Source of the DNA: Antedon mediterranea | Lineage: Eukaryota > Echinodermata > Crinoidea > Comatulida > Antedonidae | Direction: 5' to 3' | DNA length: 64,000 nucleotides | Assembly: GCF_964355755.1 (NCBI RefSeq) | Contig: NC_092673.1 | Location: 19,783,001 to 19,847,000, forward strand | Shown here: one piece after another, positions 1 to 11,140 of the stretch | Position numbering within the stretch: position 1 is the stretch's first letter | How the letters are laid out: each line of letters begins with the position of its first letter | The notes under the pieces: model-generated | The model's database searches: none | Told to the model about the DNA's origin: nothing | The model's input: the letters and a program-made list of their open reading frames with translations, nothing else | Program-made: the position numbers and the translations under genes

Positions 1-722
1 ATATTGTTTTAAGAGGTGTGCACTTCTGTGGGTCTCTCTGTGTTGGCCCATGGTTTCCAAATTTTTAATAAATAAGAAGTCATGTAATAATAGAGAGTAA
101 GATCAAATGAACAAATAAATAGTTATTAATTATAGGCCTAATTTACTCACAGACACAGCTATATAAATTAATAAATAGTAAATATTTCAAATATTACCTA
201 AACATTATAAGTGATAAGACATTTATATTTTGGTAACAAATTCTACAGCCTTCTTATTTGTTACTGCTGTATAAATAAGCCTCCTATTATATAAAATCAT
301 ATAATAAAGAGCCTGCTGCCTACCACTGCACTATATAGTACATATAGCATTGAATGGTACCCACCCCCACACAGTGATCACACACGTACGTAGTAAGTAC
401 GGTCGGTGAGTAATCAATATTGGTAAGTTTTTATCAGGTAATTTCTACACTTACCTTGAAGTAAAATACTAATTGTAATCAATATACACAATTCCATAAT
501 ATTCATGACCAGGATATTTCAGTTGACATGAAGAAAAACGTTATATTTAAGCGATTTTATTATAACAATAATACATCCACCTCCATATCTCACATCATCA
601 AAACAACATTGCGAAAGTAAAGTTTGATTAAATACTGCCCTCTTGCGTCCCACCAACTCCGTCCCCAAATACTGTACTATGAAACGCAAAAAAAATGCAA
701 CCAGGTAGTCAGCAAAGTACTG
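1..722. other. Intergenic, no gene seen
   Basis: AT-rich DNA with no open frame resembling a known protein and no splice-consistent exon that I could connect. It lies beyond the 3' end of the Pol mu/TdT-like gene. The short frame at about 624-836 has no recognisable features and runs into the MITE that starts at 725. Confidence 0.5.
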
Positions 723-724
723 TA

Positions 725-1010
725 CCGTAAATCTTCTAACCCCCCTTCCATTTTTCTAATAGTAACCCACCTTATAAGTCAATCTATAATAATAACCCAT
801 TATTTTGAAAATAATGAGATAATGCATGTTGATTGATGATATGAGTTGCTGACCGCAAAAGTTAGGGGTGGGTTACTATTTCCAGGTGCCTAAATTAAGA
901 TTAGTAATAGTAAACCCACTACTCTAATGGTGACTCCTCTTCTAATAGTAACCCACCCTAAAAAACAATCAAAGAATAACAACCCAGGGTTACAACTAGA
1001 AGATTTACGG
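725..1010. mobile_element. MITE with TA target duplication
   Basis: A 286-bp element has 14-15-bp terminal inverted repeats (CCGTAAATCTTCTA on the left, its complement on the right) flanked on both sides by TA (723-724 and 1011-1012). Its interior repeats a block containing AATAGTAACCCACC near both ends. A TA duplication and short inverted repeats are typical of non-autonomous Tc1/mariner-type elements, but no transposase is present, so the superfamily is inferred. Confidence 0.7.
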
Positions 1011-1456
1011 TAATTGCATTATAAAAATATGTCCTAATTCAGTTAATATATATCATTTATATCACAATATAAAGCTTGCAACCAATACAATATTTCATAT
1101 ATTGATATGACAAATATATTGACATGATAAAACAATTGTAAATAAGTTAAAAACGAAAATGGGTTTATCAATATTTTGCTTATTGGACAATGTACAACTC
1201 CTCCTAGAGTGGACCATTTAGATTGAATTCATGTTATGTCATGAAGTTATGATGTCACCACAGAGAATATGCTCCTAAATTTAAAATCGACCTTATATAG
1301 AGCAATAAAAACAAATGTACAAAAGAAACTCTGAACTCAGAAATGCAATGCAAAGCAATTTATTCTTCCTTTCTTAGCCTTTATAAAATATGTCATTTGA
1401 GATGGAAGTCTAGAAATTGTTAAAAAATATTTCTGAATTGAATAGAGCCCATTTTG
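1011..1456. other. 3' flank of the Pol mu/TdT-like gene
   Basis: Non-coding, AT-rich. On the minus strand it would be the 3' UTR of the polymerase gene. A forward TTTATT at 1,359-1,364 reads AATAAA on the minus strand about 93 bases after the stop codon and is the likely polyadenylation signal. Nothing else is recognisable. Confidence 0.5.
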
Positions 1457-4400
1457 TTAGCAGTTTCTTTCACCAGGTTCTCGATACTCAAGGCATAAAT
1501 GTTGGAAGATTTCTCTCTCATCTTTGGCTGTCAGCAGTTTATTCTATGAAAAGAAAATAACAATTAATCAAACATATCAAACAATAGACAATTAATCAAT
1601 AATTAAATCAATCAATCAACAATCAAGCAATCACTGTCTCCACTTAAAGACGAAATGTATTTTGGATTAAATTATTTGCAATGAGATAATACCATTAAAA
1701 TATGAACATAAAATTTTAAATTATGAAAAAAAAAATAATATTGAATACCGTTGTTTTATCATACAATCCATGACTTGTTAATATCATATTCTTTTCCTTT
1801 CTTGAATAATCACGGATTGACCTTATAAACATTCTAGATCCAGTCCAACCCAGGAGTGCAAATGGGTACTGACTCGCAGGAACAAAAATCAGGTCCACCC
1901 TCCTTGCAAAGAAGCAATTGGTAATAGTTGTGTCGGACTTGTTGATTGGTTGATCTCTGATTGATTGCTCTCTGATTTGTTGATCTCTGATTGATTGTTC
2001 TCCGATTGGTTCATTCAAACATAGAGCATTATCAGAAATGTCCTTTTCAGTACTTTGCTTTGCTTTGCTAATGTTGTCTAGTGAATTCTTTTTATTTTCA
2101 CTATTGACATCATTAATATCTGAAACTGCAGCGGCTGATTTTGAAAGCTTAAAAACACTAAAGCATCTAGCATAATGATCCATGTGGCCTTTGCGAGGCT
2201 CAGTTGTCGAATACATCGATTCAGAATAATTGTTTTCTTTCGTACTGGTGTAGAGTAGAAGATTCAAGCTCTTGAGCTTGTTTAGAAGTTTGTGTAGGAG
2301 ATCAGCTTCTTTGCTTTCTTCTGGATGTGATATTAATAGATCTACATCATGACCATACTCTTTGCCTCTGTAGATTACAAAATATAAAGTGTAAATGTAT
2401 TTATTCTGGTCCTCAAGCTTTACTGGAAACTGAGGAAATTCGGATTTAGACCCTCCATAGACCCACGGCTCTTTTCAAATAGTGTACCAAGTTCTTTAAC
2501 ATGCACTATATGTACACAGGGCCAATGGCTTTACATCCCATCCCAAGGACGAGGCAATGAGATTAAAGCATCTTGCCTAAGGATGCAATCAGTATGGTAC
2601 AGGTAGGCTTGAAGTCATGCATATCACATGCTAGTCTGATATTATCATTACACCTCCCTTCACTCTCGGGTATATGCAGCACATGTCGCTATTCCCAGAT
2701 GGTCTCCCATCAACACCGGGTCCAACGTTGCTTAACTTTTGTGATTTGACAAGAATCGACAATATTTCAACTGTATTTCGTAATACTGAATAAACAGGAC
2801 AAATATGATCCAATGCTTATTGAATGAGAATCAAATTAATGAATAAAATGATAAATATATTTCAATGCTTTACTGCTCTTTACAATTGAAAATAAGTAAA
2901 TAACAAAATATGTATTACCTACTAAAGCCTCCTGTGATAGTAACTGTTGTTTCTGGTAGAATACGGACAGCTTCATCACAAACTATTTGTCTAATCAACT
3001 CAGCTTCCTTTTGCCTGACAGGGGTATTCAGATCACTGTAGTATTCAATACCTGAAAAATGAAAAAAAAAATTTTATTTGTAAAAGATTAATATGTATTG
3101 TAATGTGTGGAATACTGTAAACATAAAGGGGAATTTCCCTCCTTTCCCCACAAGGGAATGTCCCACTGTAGGTGCTGACCAGTCGTGTGCGACCTACTAG
3201 TTTTTTTTAAATTTTTTTTATTATATATGTTTTTTTGTATTATGTTCATGAATGTTGTCTTGTATGTGTGTATTACTTAATATTATTAAAAAGATAAAAA
3301 TGTTGGCACATTTGGCATTTTATACGTATACTACTTGAGCTTGTAAACTATGTATTATTGAGGCAAGTCTAGTGTGTACTGTACATGTAAGTGGTATCCA
3401 AACTGACAAGCACCCACTTCTTTTGGTACTATTGAACATTGTAATTGTGAATGAATAAAGATGAAATATTCTCTATAAAAAAAATTTAAAAATTAGATAT
3501 CCATAAAAGTAAAGTTAACGTTACAAACCAATTTTCTGTTCTCTTGATAGAGAATTAACAAAATGTTTCTTAACATCCTCCAAGGATCGGCACCCTTTAT
3601 CAAACCACTTCTTAGCTGTTACTGGCCCACAACCAAAAACACCAGTAAACATCTAGCAATGATAAGTGTATTGTTTAAGTTTCCTATTTACAGTACATTT
3701 TTCACAGCACTGCTGTCACAGAAGATGTAAAATGAATCATGTTTATAATTACCAGTATAACTTTGTACCATTCACTACCTGCTATTCGTTCCACTTCCGA
3801 ACAAAAACCCTCGTCTAAGATTTCCTGTAAAACATAACAAAGTAGTATTTGGTTTAACTATGGTATAATTCTATGCTGGAGAATAATCATGTCTCCAAAT
3901 TTTATTTTAGCTAAAATTCGGCAAAATACTTCAATCTATTGTTAATGCAATCCCAGAATATAATTCCATACAATAAATAAACTGTTTTGTATCAAAGCCC
4001 CTGGAACTACACTTGGTGATATACATAGAAATAACTACAGTAGTCTAGTTTCTACACTGAAATTAGTAAAAAGATAAAATATTTTGGCACATATGGCGTT
4101 TCATACGTATAATACTTGAGCTCACATTTTTGTCGTTTTCAGGTGGACCAACATAAAAAAGACAACATCAACTACACGGAAATCCAAGAAATAACATTCT
4201 TTCAGCACTCCCCATTCAGTCAACCTTTTTAGAACATTTTTATGATTTTCACCTGTATAACTTGTTTGCAATGCTGTCCACCTTTTAAATCTTTTAAATT
4301 CTCGACTTGATTCATCATTTTAATTTCACTTGGATATGCTTTGAGGGCAGCAGTCGCCTTTCTGAATGCTAAAGCTCGGGCATTATTTTGATCATCAGTT

Positions 4401-5868
4401 AAAAATTCTGCATGCTTCTCAAGAACTTCCAATGCATCCTGTGAAGAGACAAATCAAATTATTATTTTTTTTTCTTTTTATATATTTAGGCAAATTGCCA
4501 AGGATAACCATTTAAGCAAATTCATTCACTATCCTTCTGAAAGGTGGCAATCCTGTTCACAAGACAAACATATACACAAGATGTTATACATTAACAAAGT
4601 CTTATTACAAGCCTTTGGGAGTGGAGTTATAAATTGTCATCAGAAAAAATCCTGACACTGGCAGGACTTGAACTCAGGACCGTTGGATTGCTAACCAAGC
4701 ATCATAACCACCAAGCCACAACCAATCAATTATGTTGATATCAAACTGCGCTTACTGTTAATTTGCGATTTGGATGGTGGAAAGGAGTTGACCTCTGACA
4801 TGCATACTTAGCATTCTTGTATTCAGTTTTCTCGACATTTCTTTCATCAGTACTAGATTCATTCTGTAAAGCAAACAAAAATGAAATTATGTGTATTTAT
4901 TTATTTATTCAAGATCCAACAGTCTAAAGAAAAACACCAAAACAGGATTGCCGTAAAATATACATTTGATTTAATTAAAAAAGGATAAGGAAACAAACAA
5001 ATTTATATATTAATAAATTAAAAATGACATTAAAAGAAGAAGTACAGATGTTTACAGAAGTTTATTCAACAATTAATAATAATTATTAATTATTTGATGA
5101 TTCTAGTACAGTAAATAAGGTATTTCGCCAGTGTAGCATAGCAAAAAGCTATACAAAACAACCTTATTGCTACACATTTTGAAAATTGTGTAGCAAAAAA
5201 TACTATACAAAACTATGTTTCTCGACCTAAAAATCAGCTTGATTAGCAATATTGCTAAACAAAATTTTTAAATGAAAATTTTCCCTGATAAATGTTCATC
5301 ATCTTACCTTATCTTCATCCTTTCTCTCTGATGGCAGCCTGTATTTGTCTGTAACTGGAAGTGCACTTTCAGTTTCCATGCAGTCTACAAACCATTGCAT
5401 CGATAGTATTTCACATGAGGATGGCACAGTGAATACTAATTTATCAGCCACATGTTCTAAAACCTCATTTTTCGTCTTAAGCTCAGAAACAATGTGTGTT
5501 ACATTTTCACTAAAATAAAAAAAAAACAATTTTAAAATCATTATTTTAAAATAAATTTCCTTTTAGTAGATCTGCACGTAACAAAACAACGAACTCAATC
5601 AATGTTTCGAACTTTATAATTCAATGTATATCATATTAATATATTCAGGCGATCCGGTACGAACCGACTCGAACTTTGTGAAGGTTTCTGCCTACCTCAT
5701 TATATCCGTTATCTCAAAACCTTTCCTGCGCGCTAACTTTTTCATGTGTTCTAATCTTAGCCTCTGAATTCTAATTGGAATTATAAAAATGGTAACATTA
5801 CGGAATCGTATACTTGAAATGTCAGTCGAAGTTTCTAGTTTTAATTTCTTCTTTTTATGGGATAACAT
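1457..5868 (-). CDS. POLM: DNA polymerase mu / TdT-like (family X)
   Basis: Nine exons join in phase to 567 codons plus stop: 5868-5696, 5509-5308, 4863-4756, 4438-4253, 3824-3753, 3652-3529, 3051-2919, 2367-1749, 1543-1457. Family X polymerases of this branch fill or extend DNA ends in non-homologous end joining in the nucleus. A lysine-rich segment (residues 4-8) could be a localisation signal; a BRCT domain spans about 20-112 (LARRKGFEI, VTHIVSE, then a conserved tryptophan). The 8-kDa/fingers region includes YACQRS and FTGVFGCG. The palm has the metal-binding aspartates in GHDVDLLIS (about 340 and 342) and RRVDLIF (about 491). GWTGS at about 506 marks the Pol mu/TdT branch; Pol lambda and beta have YFTGS-like motifs. 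The end (HLCLEYREPGERNC) matches the family C-terminus. Odd: the segment before the third aspartate is about 50 residues longer than in vertebrates and contains SIRDQ repeats. DNTT versus POLM cannot be separated by eye. Confidence 0.9.
2440..2740 (-). mobile_element. 5S-rRNA-derived SINE fragment
   Basis: On the minus strand, bases from about 2,738 to 2,665 resemble the 3' two-thirds of 5S rRNA (AGTTAAGCAACGTTGGACCC, then GGGAGACCATCTGGGAATA), including the internal pol III promoter region. A non-5S body follows that contains TTAAAGAACTTGGTACAC, resembling a central segment of other SINEs here (25.2 and 26.6 kb). It lies in the intron between the two catalytic exons of the polymerase gene. 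A SINE is more likely than a functional 5S gene because the 5' third of 5S is missing. Confidence 0.6.
3283..3345. repeat. Dispersed repeat, copy 1
   Basis: Shares AAAGATAAAAA, TTGGCACAT, GGC and TTT-ATACGTATA-ACTTGAG in the same order with 4,066-4,120 and 23,777-23,835. All three copies are intronic. The full extent and the class are unknown; flanking A/T-rich tracts obscure the ends. Confidence 0.5.
4066..4160. repeat. Dispersed repeat, copy 2
   Basis: The clearest of three intronic copies: AAAAAGATAAAATATTTTGG, then CACATATGGCGTTTCATACG and TATAATACTTGAG. It continues into a sequence containing GGTGGACCAACATAAAA, which has a counterpart (GGCGGACTACCATAAAACAT) at 23,861-23,880. Confidence 0.5.
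4525..4740 (-). mobile_element. tRNA-derived SINE, copy 1
   Basis: Read on the minus strand, the head carries a box A-like TGGCTTGGTGGTTATGATGC and a box B-like GAGTTCAAGTCC, followed by a body shared with 7,790-8,045 (TCAGGATTTTTTCT, ACTCCACTCCCAAAG, CTTGTAATAAGACTTTGTT, ATCTTGTGTATATGTTTGTC). It lies in an intron of the polymerase gene. The box B here has GAGTTC in place of GGGTTC, so it is more diverged than copy 2. Confidence 0.75.
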
Positions 5869-6520
5869 TGTAAAACACTTTGTCAGGTTAGGTTATTATT
5901 TTTGTTTATGATGGGCGCTGCCATTTTTATCCTCGTACATGTATTGTTTAATAATTTAAATAGTTTTATTTCTTTTATGAATTTATAAAAATAATCAGAT
6001 TATTAGAAATTAAAAATATATATCTTTTTTATTTATTTTAAAGATTTGAATAAATATAATTAATTTTAACAAAAATTTGCACAATACATTCAACTTTTCT
6101 TTGTGTAATACAATTTTAACATCCATGTTTCGCTCGTCGCATAGTGTAGCGCCATATTCTTAATTTAAATGCAGATAAGAACCATCTTAAGCCTAAATTA
6201 TTACAAAATTTGGGTATTTTATATATTATTAATGTATGTATTGACAATAAATTGACTTACTTTTCGCATTAGTCGTTTTTGTAGGCCTAGTTCCACTTAG
6301 CTCTAGTAATCCACAGTAATTGCATGGGATACAATGCAGTGCAATTGCGTTTTTAAAGTTTGTAGGTCGTTTCGGCCTCAGGCAATCTGCTTTAGATGGA
6401 TCCTTTAGATTACAGTGCAGTAACTAACAGGATTTAAAGTTAATATTGCTGGGTTTTTTTTTCATTTTTCATTAGGTAGTAGTGTACTGGCATTTATAAA
6501 TAATAACAACCGCAACAAAA
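5869..6520. promoter_or_regulatory. Shared divergent promoter region
   Basis: About 650 bp separate the start codon of the polymerase (minus, 5,868) from the start codon of SMIM8 (plus, 6,521). A head-to-head pair at this spacing implies a bidirectional promoter or two close promoters. I see no clear TATA box. The sequence is AT-rich and holds no open frame of note. Promoter function is inferred from arrangement only. Confidence 0.4.
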
Positions 6521-7028
6521 ATGAGCAAAAGTAATCCACAAAAAGACCCGGCTGCTGCGAAACCTGGATTAAGTGGTGTTAAAACAACTAACTTTTTTCG
6601 TGTATTCAACTTTGAACTTTTTGTCAAACCTGTAAGTTGTTCAAGGCTGTGTAAACACATCATTGATTGATACAACCGATATTCTTATTTGTTGGCCTGT
6701 TCCGTTTTTCTTAACTTTTTGTACACTGTATTCAAATACTGTCAATATTTACTTGCTATATCTAGAATAACTTTTAGGCCAGAGGTAAATAAACAATATC
6801 ACTTAAAACCTTTATTTGCTGAAGAGATTTACTGTTAACGGTCTGAGGTATTGCATTCCTTTTCAGAACAAAGTGGTGATGGCATTTGGCTTAGCAGCAA
6901 TAACTGGTTGTGTGTGTTATATCGCGTATATGAATGCAATGAGTGAGAATAAACAAGACAAGCTTTATGAACAATATAACCCAGATGGAACTACAAGAAT
7001 GCGCAGAAGCACCTCAAAATGGGATTGA
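6521..7028 (+). CDS. SMIM8: Small integral membrane protein 8
   Basis: Two exons, 6521-6631 and 6867-7028, join in phase 0 to 90 codons plus stop, close to the length of the vertebrate protein (97 aa). The order matches the family: a polar N-terminus, a G-V-x-T-T-x-x-F-R block (residues 19-27), FELFVKP, the start of the membrane segment KVVMAFGLAAITGCVCYIAY (about 39-58) and the terminal signature MRRSTSKWD. One transmembrane helix is predicted by eye, with no signal peptide. The family's molecular function is not established. The first intron (235 bp) begins GTAAGT and ends TTTTCAG. It is divergent from the polymerase gene. Confidence 0.93.
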
Positions 7029-7589
7029 GATTTACATTACCGGGCTTACAGAGTTATTTATAAACCTTGTATAATATGGATGAAATATACGACGTAAAAA
7101 TGAACACACCATCCTCTATAAACACAAATATAATATACAAATGTTTTTCTAATTATTTAACATGTAGAATCGTTTTATGGTAACGACAGTTCGTAACAGT
7201 GGCACCAGGGACACGCACAAAGTTATGCGCGCGTTAAACAGTTGATATCATCTAGGCCTACACGGTACGTCTTTTGCGCCCCTCATGTGTAAATATACAC
7301 ATAGGACCACCAATTGTGTATATCATTTATACGTCACAGAAGTGTATTACTGTACTTTAAAGATACTATAAATCTAATAATAATATGCCATGATGCAGGC
7401 CTACCGTAATAAATGATAATGCTGTATTAATATAACGTTTAAAACAAATCCACAACGTTATTGCAACATATATTAAATCACATCTATATGACGTTCGTTA
7501 TTATTGCTAAAAGTAAATAAAAGATTTTATCACGAACATGTCGACTTGTAATACACTGTTGTATAACCCAGTTTAAACAGAACATAATA
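7029..7589. other. 3' flank of SMIM8
   Basis: AT-rich DNA without a recognisable gene. It holds the SMIM8 3' UTR and a possible polyadenylation signal (AATAAA near 7,409). Nothing else could be supported. Confidence 0.4.
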
Positions 7590-8443
7590 CCTAAAGATGT
7601 ATTGTCCCTTGAAACACAAAAAATGAAGGTCAAAATATTCTAAATTTAAATTGGCCATATCAAAGCAATATTAGAGTTATTCACTTTAAGTCGAAAATTC
7701 GAGCCAAAAACAACAAGTTTACGTAATTAACAGGTGAATTAATTTGATTACATTTCGCCTGGAAAATCGTCGCGAGCGAATATAAACAAAGATTTTTTTT
7801 TTTTTTTGTAACCATATTTAATGAGGGTGATCCATCCAGCTATTGCTGATCATTAGGGACCCTCAGAGCTTCACAAGACAAACATATACACAAGATGCTC
7901 TACATAAACAAAGTCTTATTACAAGTCTTTGGGAGTGGAGTAATTTGGCCCTTAGAAAAAATCCTGACATGTGACGGGACTTGAACCCAGGACCCTTGGA
8001 GTGGTAGACAAGCATCATAACCACCAAGCCACAACTCCACTCCAAACCACGAGTATGCATTATGAATGATGCCAATTAGGATTGTTTACAACTTATCACG
8101 GTTGCCAATAGGGTAGAGAAGGTGTTTTCACACAGATCGCAAGGAAGTTTTTATGATACAGAGTAGCCAAACAAGCTCGTTGCATTATGAGATAATGTTT
8201 TTTAAAAAACCGGAAAAATTAATGTTTTCACTTATAAAATGACAAAACAAATGGTTAAATTCAGCAGCCCATTTGACTATTTTTTTGCTTTGAATTACAG
8301 TTTTTTAGGTAAATACATTTTTTTCCGATCCGATTTTTGGTAAAAGTGAACTATTAGGCCTACTATTAGGTGGTAACATTAAATGGCATATTCAACAAAT
8401 TGTTTAAGAATTATTTTTACAGGGGGACAATACATTTTTAATT
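7590..8443. mobile_element. Short inverted-repeat element with SINE nested inside
   Basis: The left end (AAAGATGTATTGTCCC at about 7,592) and right end (GGGGGACAATACATTTTT ending near 8,441) are imperfect inverted repeats. The body shares blocks with other copies here: GTTTTCACTTATAAAATGAC, CATTTGACTATTTTTTTGCT, TTACAGTTTTTTAGGTAAAT. Relatives lie at 16,974, 19,272, 21,655, 25,977 (inverted), 36,215 and 62,736. A tRNA-derived SINE (7,790-8,045) has split this copy, so the SINE is younger. No protein is encoded; superfamily unknown. Confidence 0.6.
7790..8045 (-). mobile_element. tRNA-derived SINE, copy 2
   Basis: On the minus strand the order is a tRNA-like head with box A (TGGCTTGGTGGTTATGATGC) and box B (GGGTTCAAGTCC), an unrelated body, and an A-rich tail seen as a run of T on the plus strand at about 7,793-7,807. 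The body matches 4,525-4,740. The intact box B, the tail and the insertion inside another repeat indicate a fairly recent, pol III-transcribed type element. The tRNA of origin is not assigned. Confidence 0.8.
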
Positions 8444-9105
8444 TCAGCCTACTTCTTCCTATAAATGCGATGTTATGACATATGGCATTAATAAAGTTGT
8501 TGCGTAATGATGTCTACCACTATTAAGCATTGTTAAATTGATGATAAATAATAGATAATGTATTCCCCTCCTGTCTATAGAGTTACGCACGCAGCCAATT
8601 TATTATGTTAAAATACTAATAGCTATTTAAACACATCGATTTTGTTTGATTAGTAATTTAGTATTAAAAACAAGCTATTAATAGAAACTTAACATTTCTA
8701 ATATTTGCGTAACTCTTTAATCCAAATAGTGAAAACACGTTCTTGACAATAAACTCATTATCGCAATGCACTGTGACATACTTTCTTAAACCTCCATTGA
8801 ATGTGTAACCGTAGCAACAGTAAACAACAACCAACCGATTCGCATGAGTACGTCATAAGGTCCGACACAAAAAAAGGTTCGATAAAGTCGACAGGATTAA
8901 CTCTACCCATTGAATTCGAGAAGTTGTTTCTTTTAATTGTAATACTGTCTAAGTTATTTCGGTATACATTACTCAATACTCAATCGTCTTCAATTAATTA
9001 TTTTACGTTGTTAAACTTGTTGCTGATATTACGTCATGGAGAATTATTAATATGACACATGAACAACGTTCGTAACTTACGATTTCTACTTCCACTCAAG
9101 AAAAG
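8444..9105. other. Intergenic, no firm gene
   Basis: AT-rich sequence with a small inverted repeat around AGAGTTACGC (about 8,578) and GCGTAACTCT (about 8,707). An open frame at 8,801-9,055 has no recognisable motifs and is probably chance or a 5' leader of the possible exon at 9,106. Confidence 0.35.
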
Positions 9106-9146
9106 ATGGGTTCAGATCGCCGGATCGACCACATGCTTCGTATTGC
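9106..9146 (+). CDS. Possible orphan first coding exon
   Basis: An ATG opens 13 codons plus two bases (MGSDRRIDHMLRIA...) and stops at a strong splice donor, GC|GTAAGTAT. Its phase (2) equals that of exon 1 of the unrecognised gene at 20,222, so it could be an alternative first exon spliced to 21,356. The region between has been rebuilt by a duplication and a retrotransposon insertion. No downstream partner is proven and this may be chance. Confidence 0.2.
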
Positions 9147-9505
9147 GTAAGTATTAAAATCAACCATTAATGCCTGATACGGTAATTAAGTAATTGTGAG
9201 GTGTTGTAAACAATATTATACATAACAAATGGAATATTTTTTTTTTGTCTTATGTAGGATCGACCCACTTTTATTTCTTCATCAATAAAATGTTCGTTTA
9301 CAATGAGTACATTGAGCACATGAGTAATGTAATGATACAATACAATATAATTGACATTAACTAACTTTCAGTACAAAAAAATTCCTCTATGTTATACACT
9401 CTTTACACGTTTTTCAATCCTTAACAATGTACGTATAATTTACCACAGAATTCTTAATTTTATAACTCTTTTTATCTCTTTCAGGCAAGTTATATTTTAC
9501 TTTAC

Positions 9506-9802
9506 CTAAATATCAATTTTATAAACGTTAATTTTATACCTTGCTAAATTGTTACGGTCCATATCTGACCACATTTTTTTTGCCTTTTCTTTATTTATTA
9601 AAAACTCACAATTGATTATATCTTCTAACTCCGCAGTGAACATTAACCATGGACATTTTTTAACAAGTCCTAGTCTGTGTTTGACTTTATTTTTATAAAC
9701 ACAGAAAGTTAAAATGGAAAATATTTCATTAATTTTGACATCATATTTTCCAAGTAAAATTTTCTCCCATGTAACTTCCTGAGTAAATGCAAAACATAAC
9801 AT
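9506..9802 (-). pseudogene. LINE ORF2 C-terminal fragment
   Basis: A 98-codon frame contains WEKILLGKYDVKINEIFSIL, then TFCVYKNKVKHRLGL and a tail ending in a K/W-rich segment. It resembles the last about 100 residues of the LINE ORF2 at 45,218-49,015, which has SIFTFCIYKSRIRLSLLDN followed by a similar FELKNLIENEY-KW tail. It is a 5'-truncated remnant of a different L1/Tx1-type element; divergence is substantial. Confidence 0.6.
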
Positions 9803-9901
9803 AACAAATGGAATATTATCATATCATATCTTGTTTAGTGTATGAAGCTGTCATAAGTAGACGGTGAGAAAATGATTCGATGGTGATTTTTTTATTTGAT
9901 T

Positions 9902-10917
9902 TGAATTATTTGCATCTCATTAAAAAACATGCACAGTTCATACGATTTAAATTTAAAAAGAAATTTACAGACTTACAGGATAGCCTATGAAAGTCCCGAC
10001 GTGGGACTTTATTTCCAATGGGGTCCTCAATAACCAATTTAGAAAAGACAAAAAAAAAATTACAATACATAAAACATGCTTAAAAATACTAGTACATTTA
10101 AATTACTGTACTTACCGTTGAATCACTATCACAGGTTCTAATTCTAAGATAATCTTTAACTTTTATTTTAAAATGTCAAATAGATTTGCTTTGTTTTATT
10201 AATATGGGCAGGGCATTAATTATCATTGATATAGGCCTATATTTATTATGAAGAAGTGATGTTTTAAAATGGTTAGGCTCACCTTCCAACTAAGAATTCA
10301 ATTATGACAATGGGTTTTGCTTCAGGCACTTTGAACAAAACACCTCACAATAAAATAAAACCACAACAGTCAACTCATCCGACGAGCTAGGAAATATATA
10401 TATTTGATCAACTCCACCACCACAACTTTCCGATACTATTTGTGCGTGTATTATACATAATAGTAATAATATCAGCGGCCGTACCCGTACGTCTCAAAAT
10501 GCTACCAACATACTCGCGTATATTTTTCGCGTGAACAATATTGGTCGCCGCATGTTACACAAAATACATAGTTAATTCCAATAATGTATGCAACTAAAAA
10601 GAGCATTTAGGGGTATTTTATTAATAAATGTTTACTATACTACGTTTAAGTTGTTTGCCTTGGGAAACCATAATCGGCATGATATTGGTGGCGTTGATTA
10701 TATTGGTTGCCATTAACTCATTTTCATTAAACTGTTTGATCAGGTTTTGGGTATGTATACTTAATTGAGGTGTATTGATATTTTCACAAGAATTATCAAT
10801 AATCCACACCGAAGTGTCGCAAATAGGGCCTACAATCTTTACGAGCGGCATGGTCATCGTTTGTGAACACGTGCAATGTGATGGGTAGGCTACGAACAAT
10901 TGGGCTATTAATAGATA
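9902..10917. repeat. Segmental duplication, copy 1, left part
   Basis: Near-identical to 18,137-19,17x, starting at GAATTATTTGCATCTCATTA. Differences are small substitutions and indels plus a 45-bp insertion at about 18,521 in copy 2. Copy 1 is interrupted here by the DIRS-type element and resumes at 16,864. No protein-coding content is recognised in the duplicated DNA. Confidence 0.85.
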
Positions 10918-10990
10918 AATTCTATTTCGTCATCAGCCTATGTCGCTACGGAGTAGTACGAGAGAGAGTACCGCGCATGCGTATGCTAGT
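10918..10990 (+). repeat. DIRS left terminal inverted repeat
   Basis: Starts AATTCTATTTCGTCATCAGC and includes GTACGAGAGAGAGTACCGCG followed by CATGCGTATGC. The second part is the exact complement of 16,752-16,782; the first part (10,918-10,960) is the complement of the internal region at 16,553-16,592. Confidence 0.85.
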
Positions 10991-11140
10991 TGTACCGTTC
11001 ATGTACATGCTGCTAGTCATTTTCACTTATCAGATAGAAGAATAAATTTCCAAACTACAGTTTTTCAAAGTTTTTGTAGAATTTCCATCTAGACTGGTCA
11101 ATTCAGATAAGTATATAGACACTATATACTTGTATATAGA

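Noticed and set aside
2660-2740. A functional 5S rRNA gene
   Set aside because: The 5' third is missing and the 3' end runs into a SINE-type body.
1457-5868. DNA polymerase lambda
   Set aside because: The GWTGS motif and the HxCLEYxxPxxRN end fit Pol mu/TdT; lambda has a YFTGS-like motif and a proline/serine-rich linker not seen here.
7970-8045. A tRNA gene on the minus strand
   Set aside because: Box A and box B are present but the fold is not a full cloverleaf by eye, and the shared body and A-rich tail show it is a SINE head.
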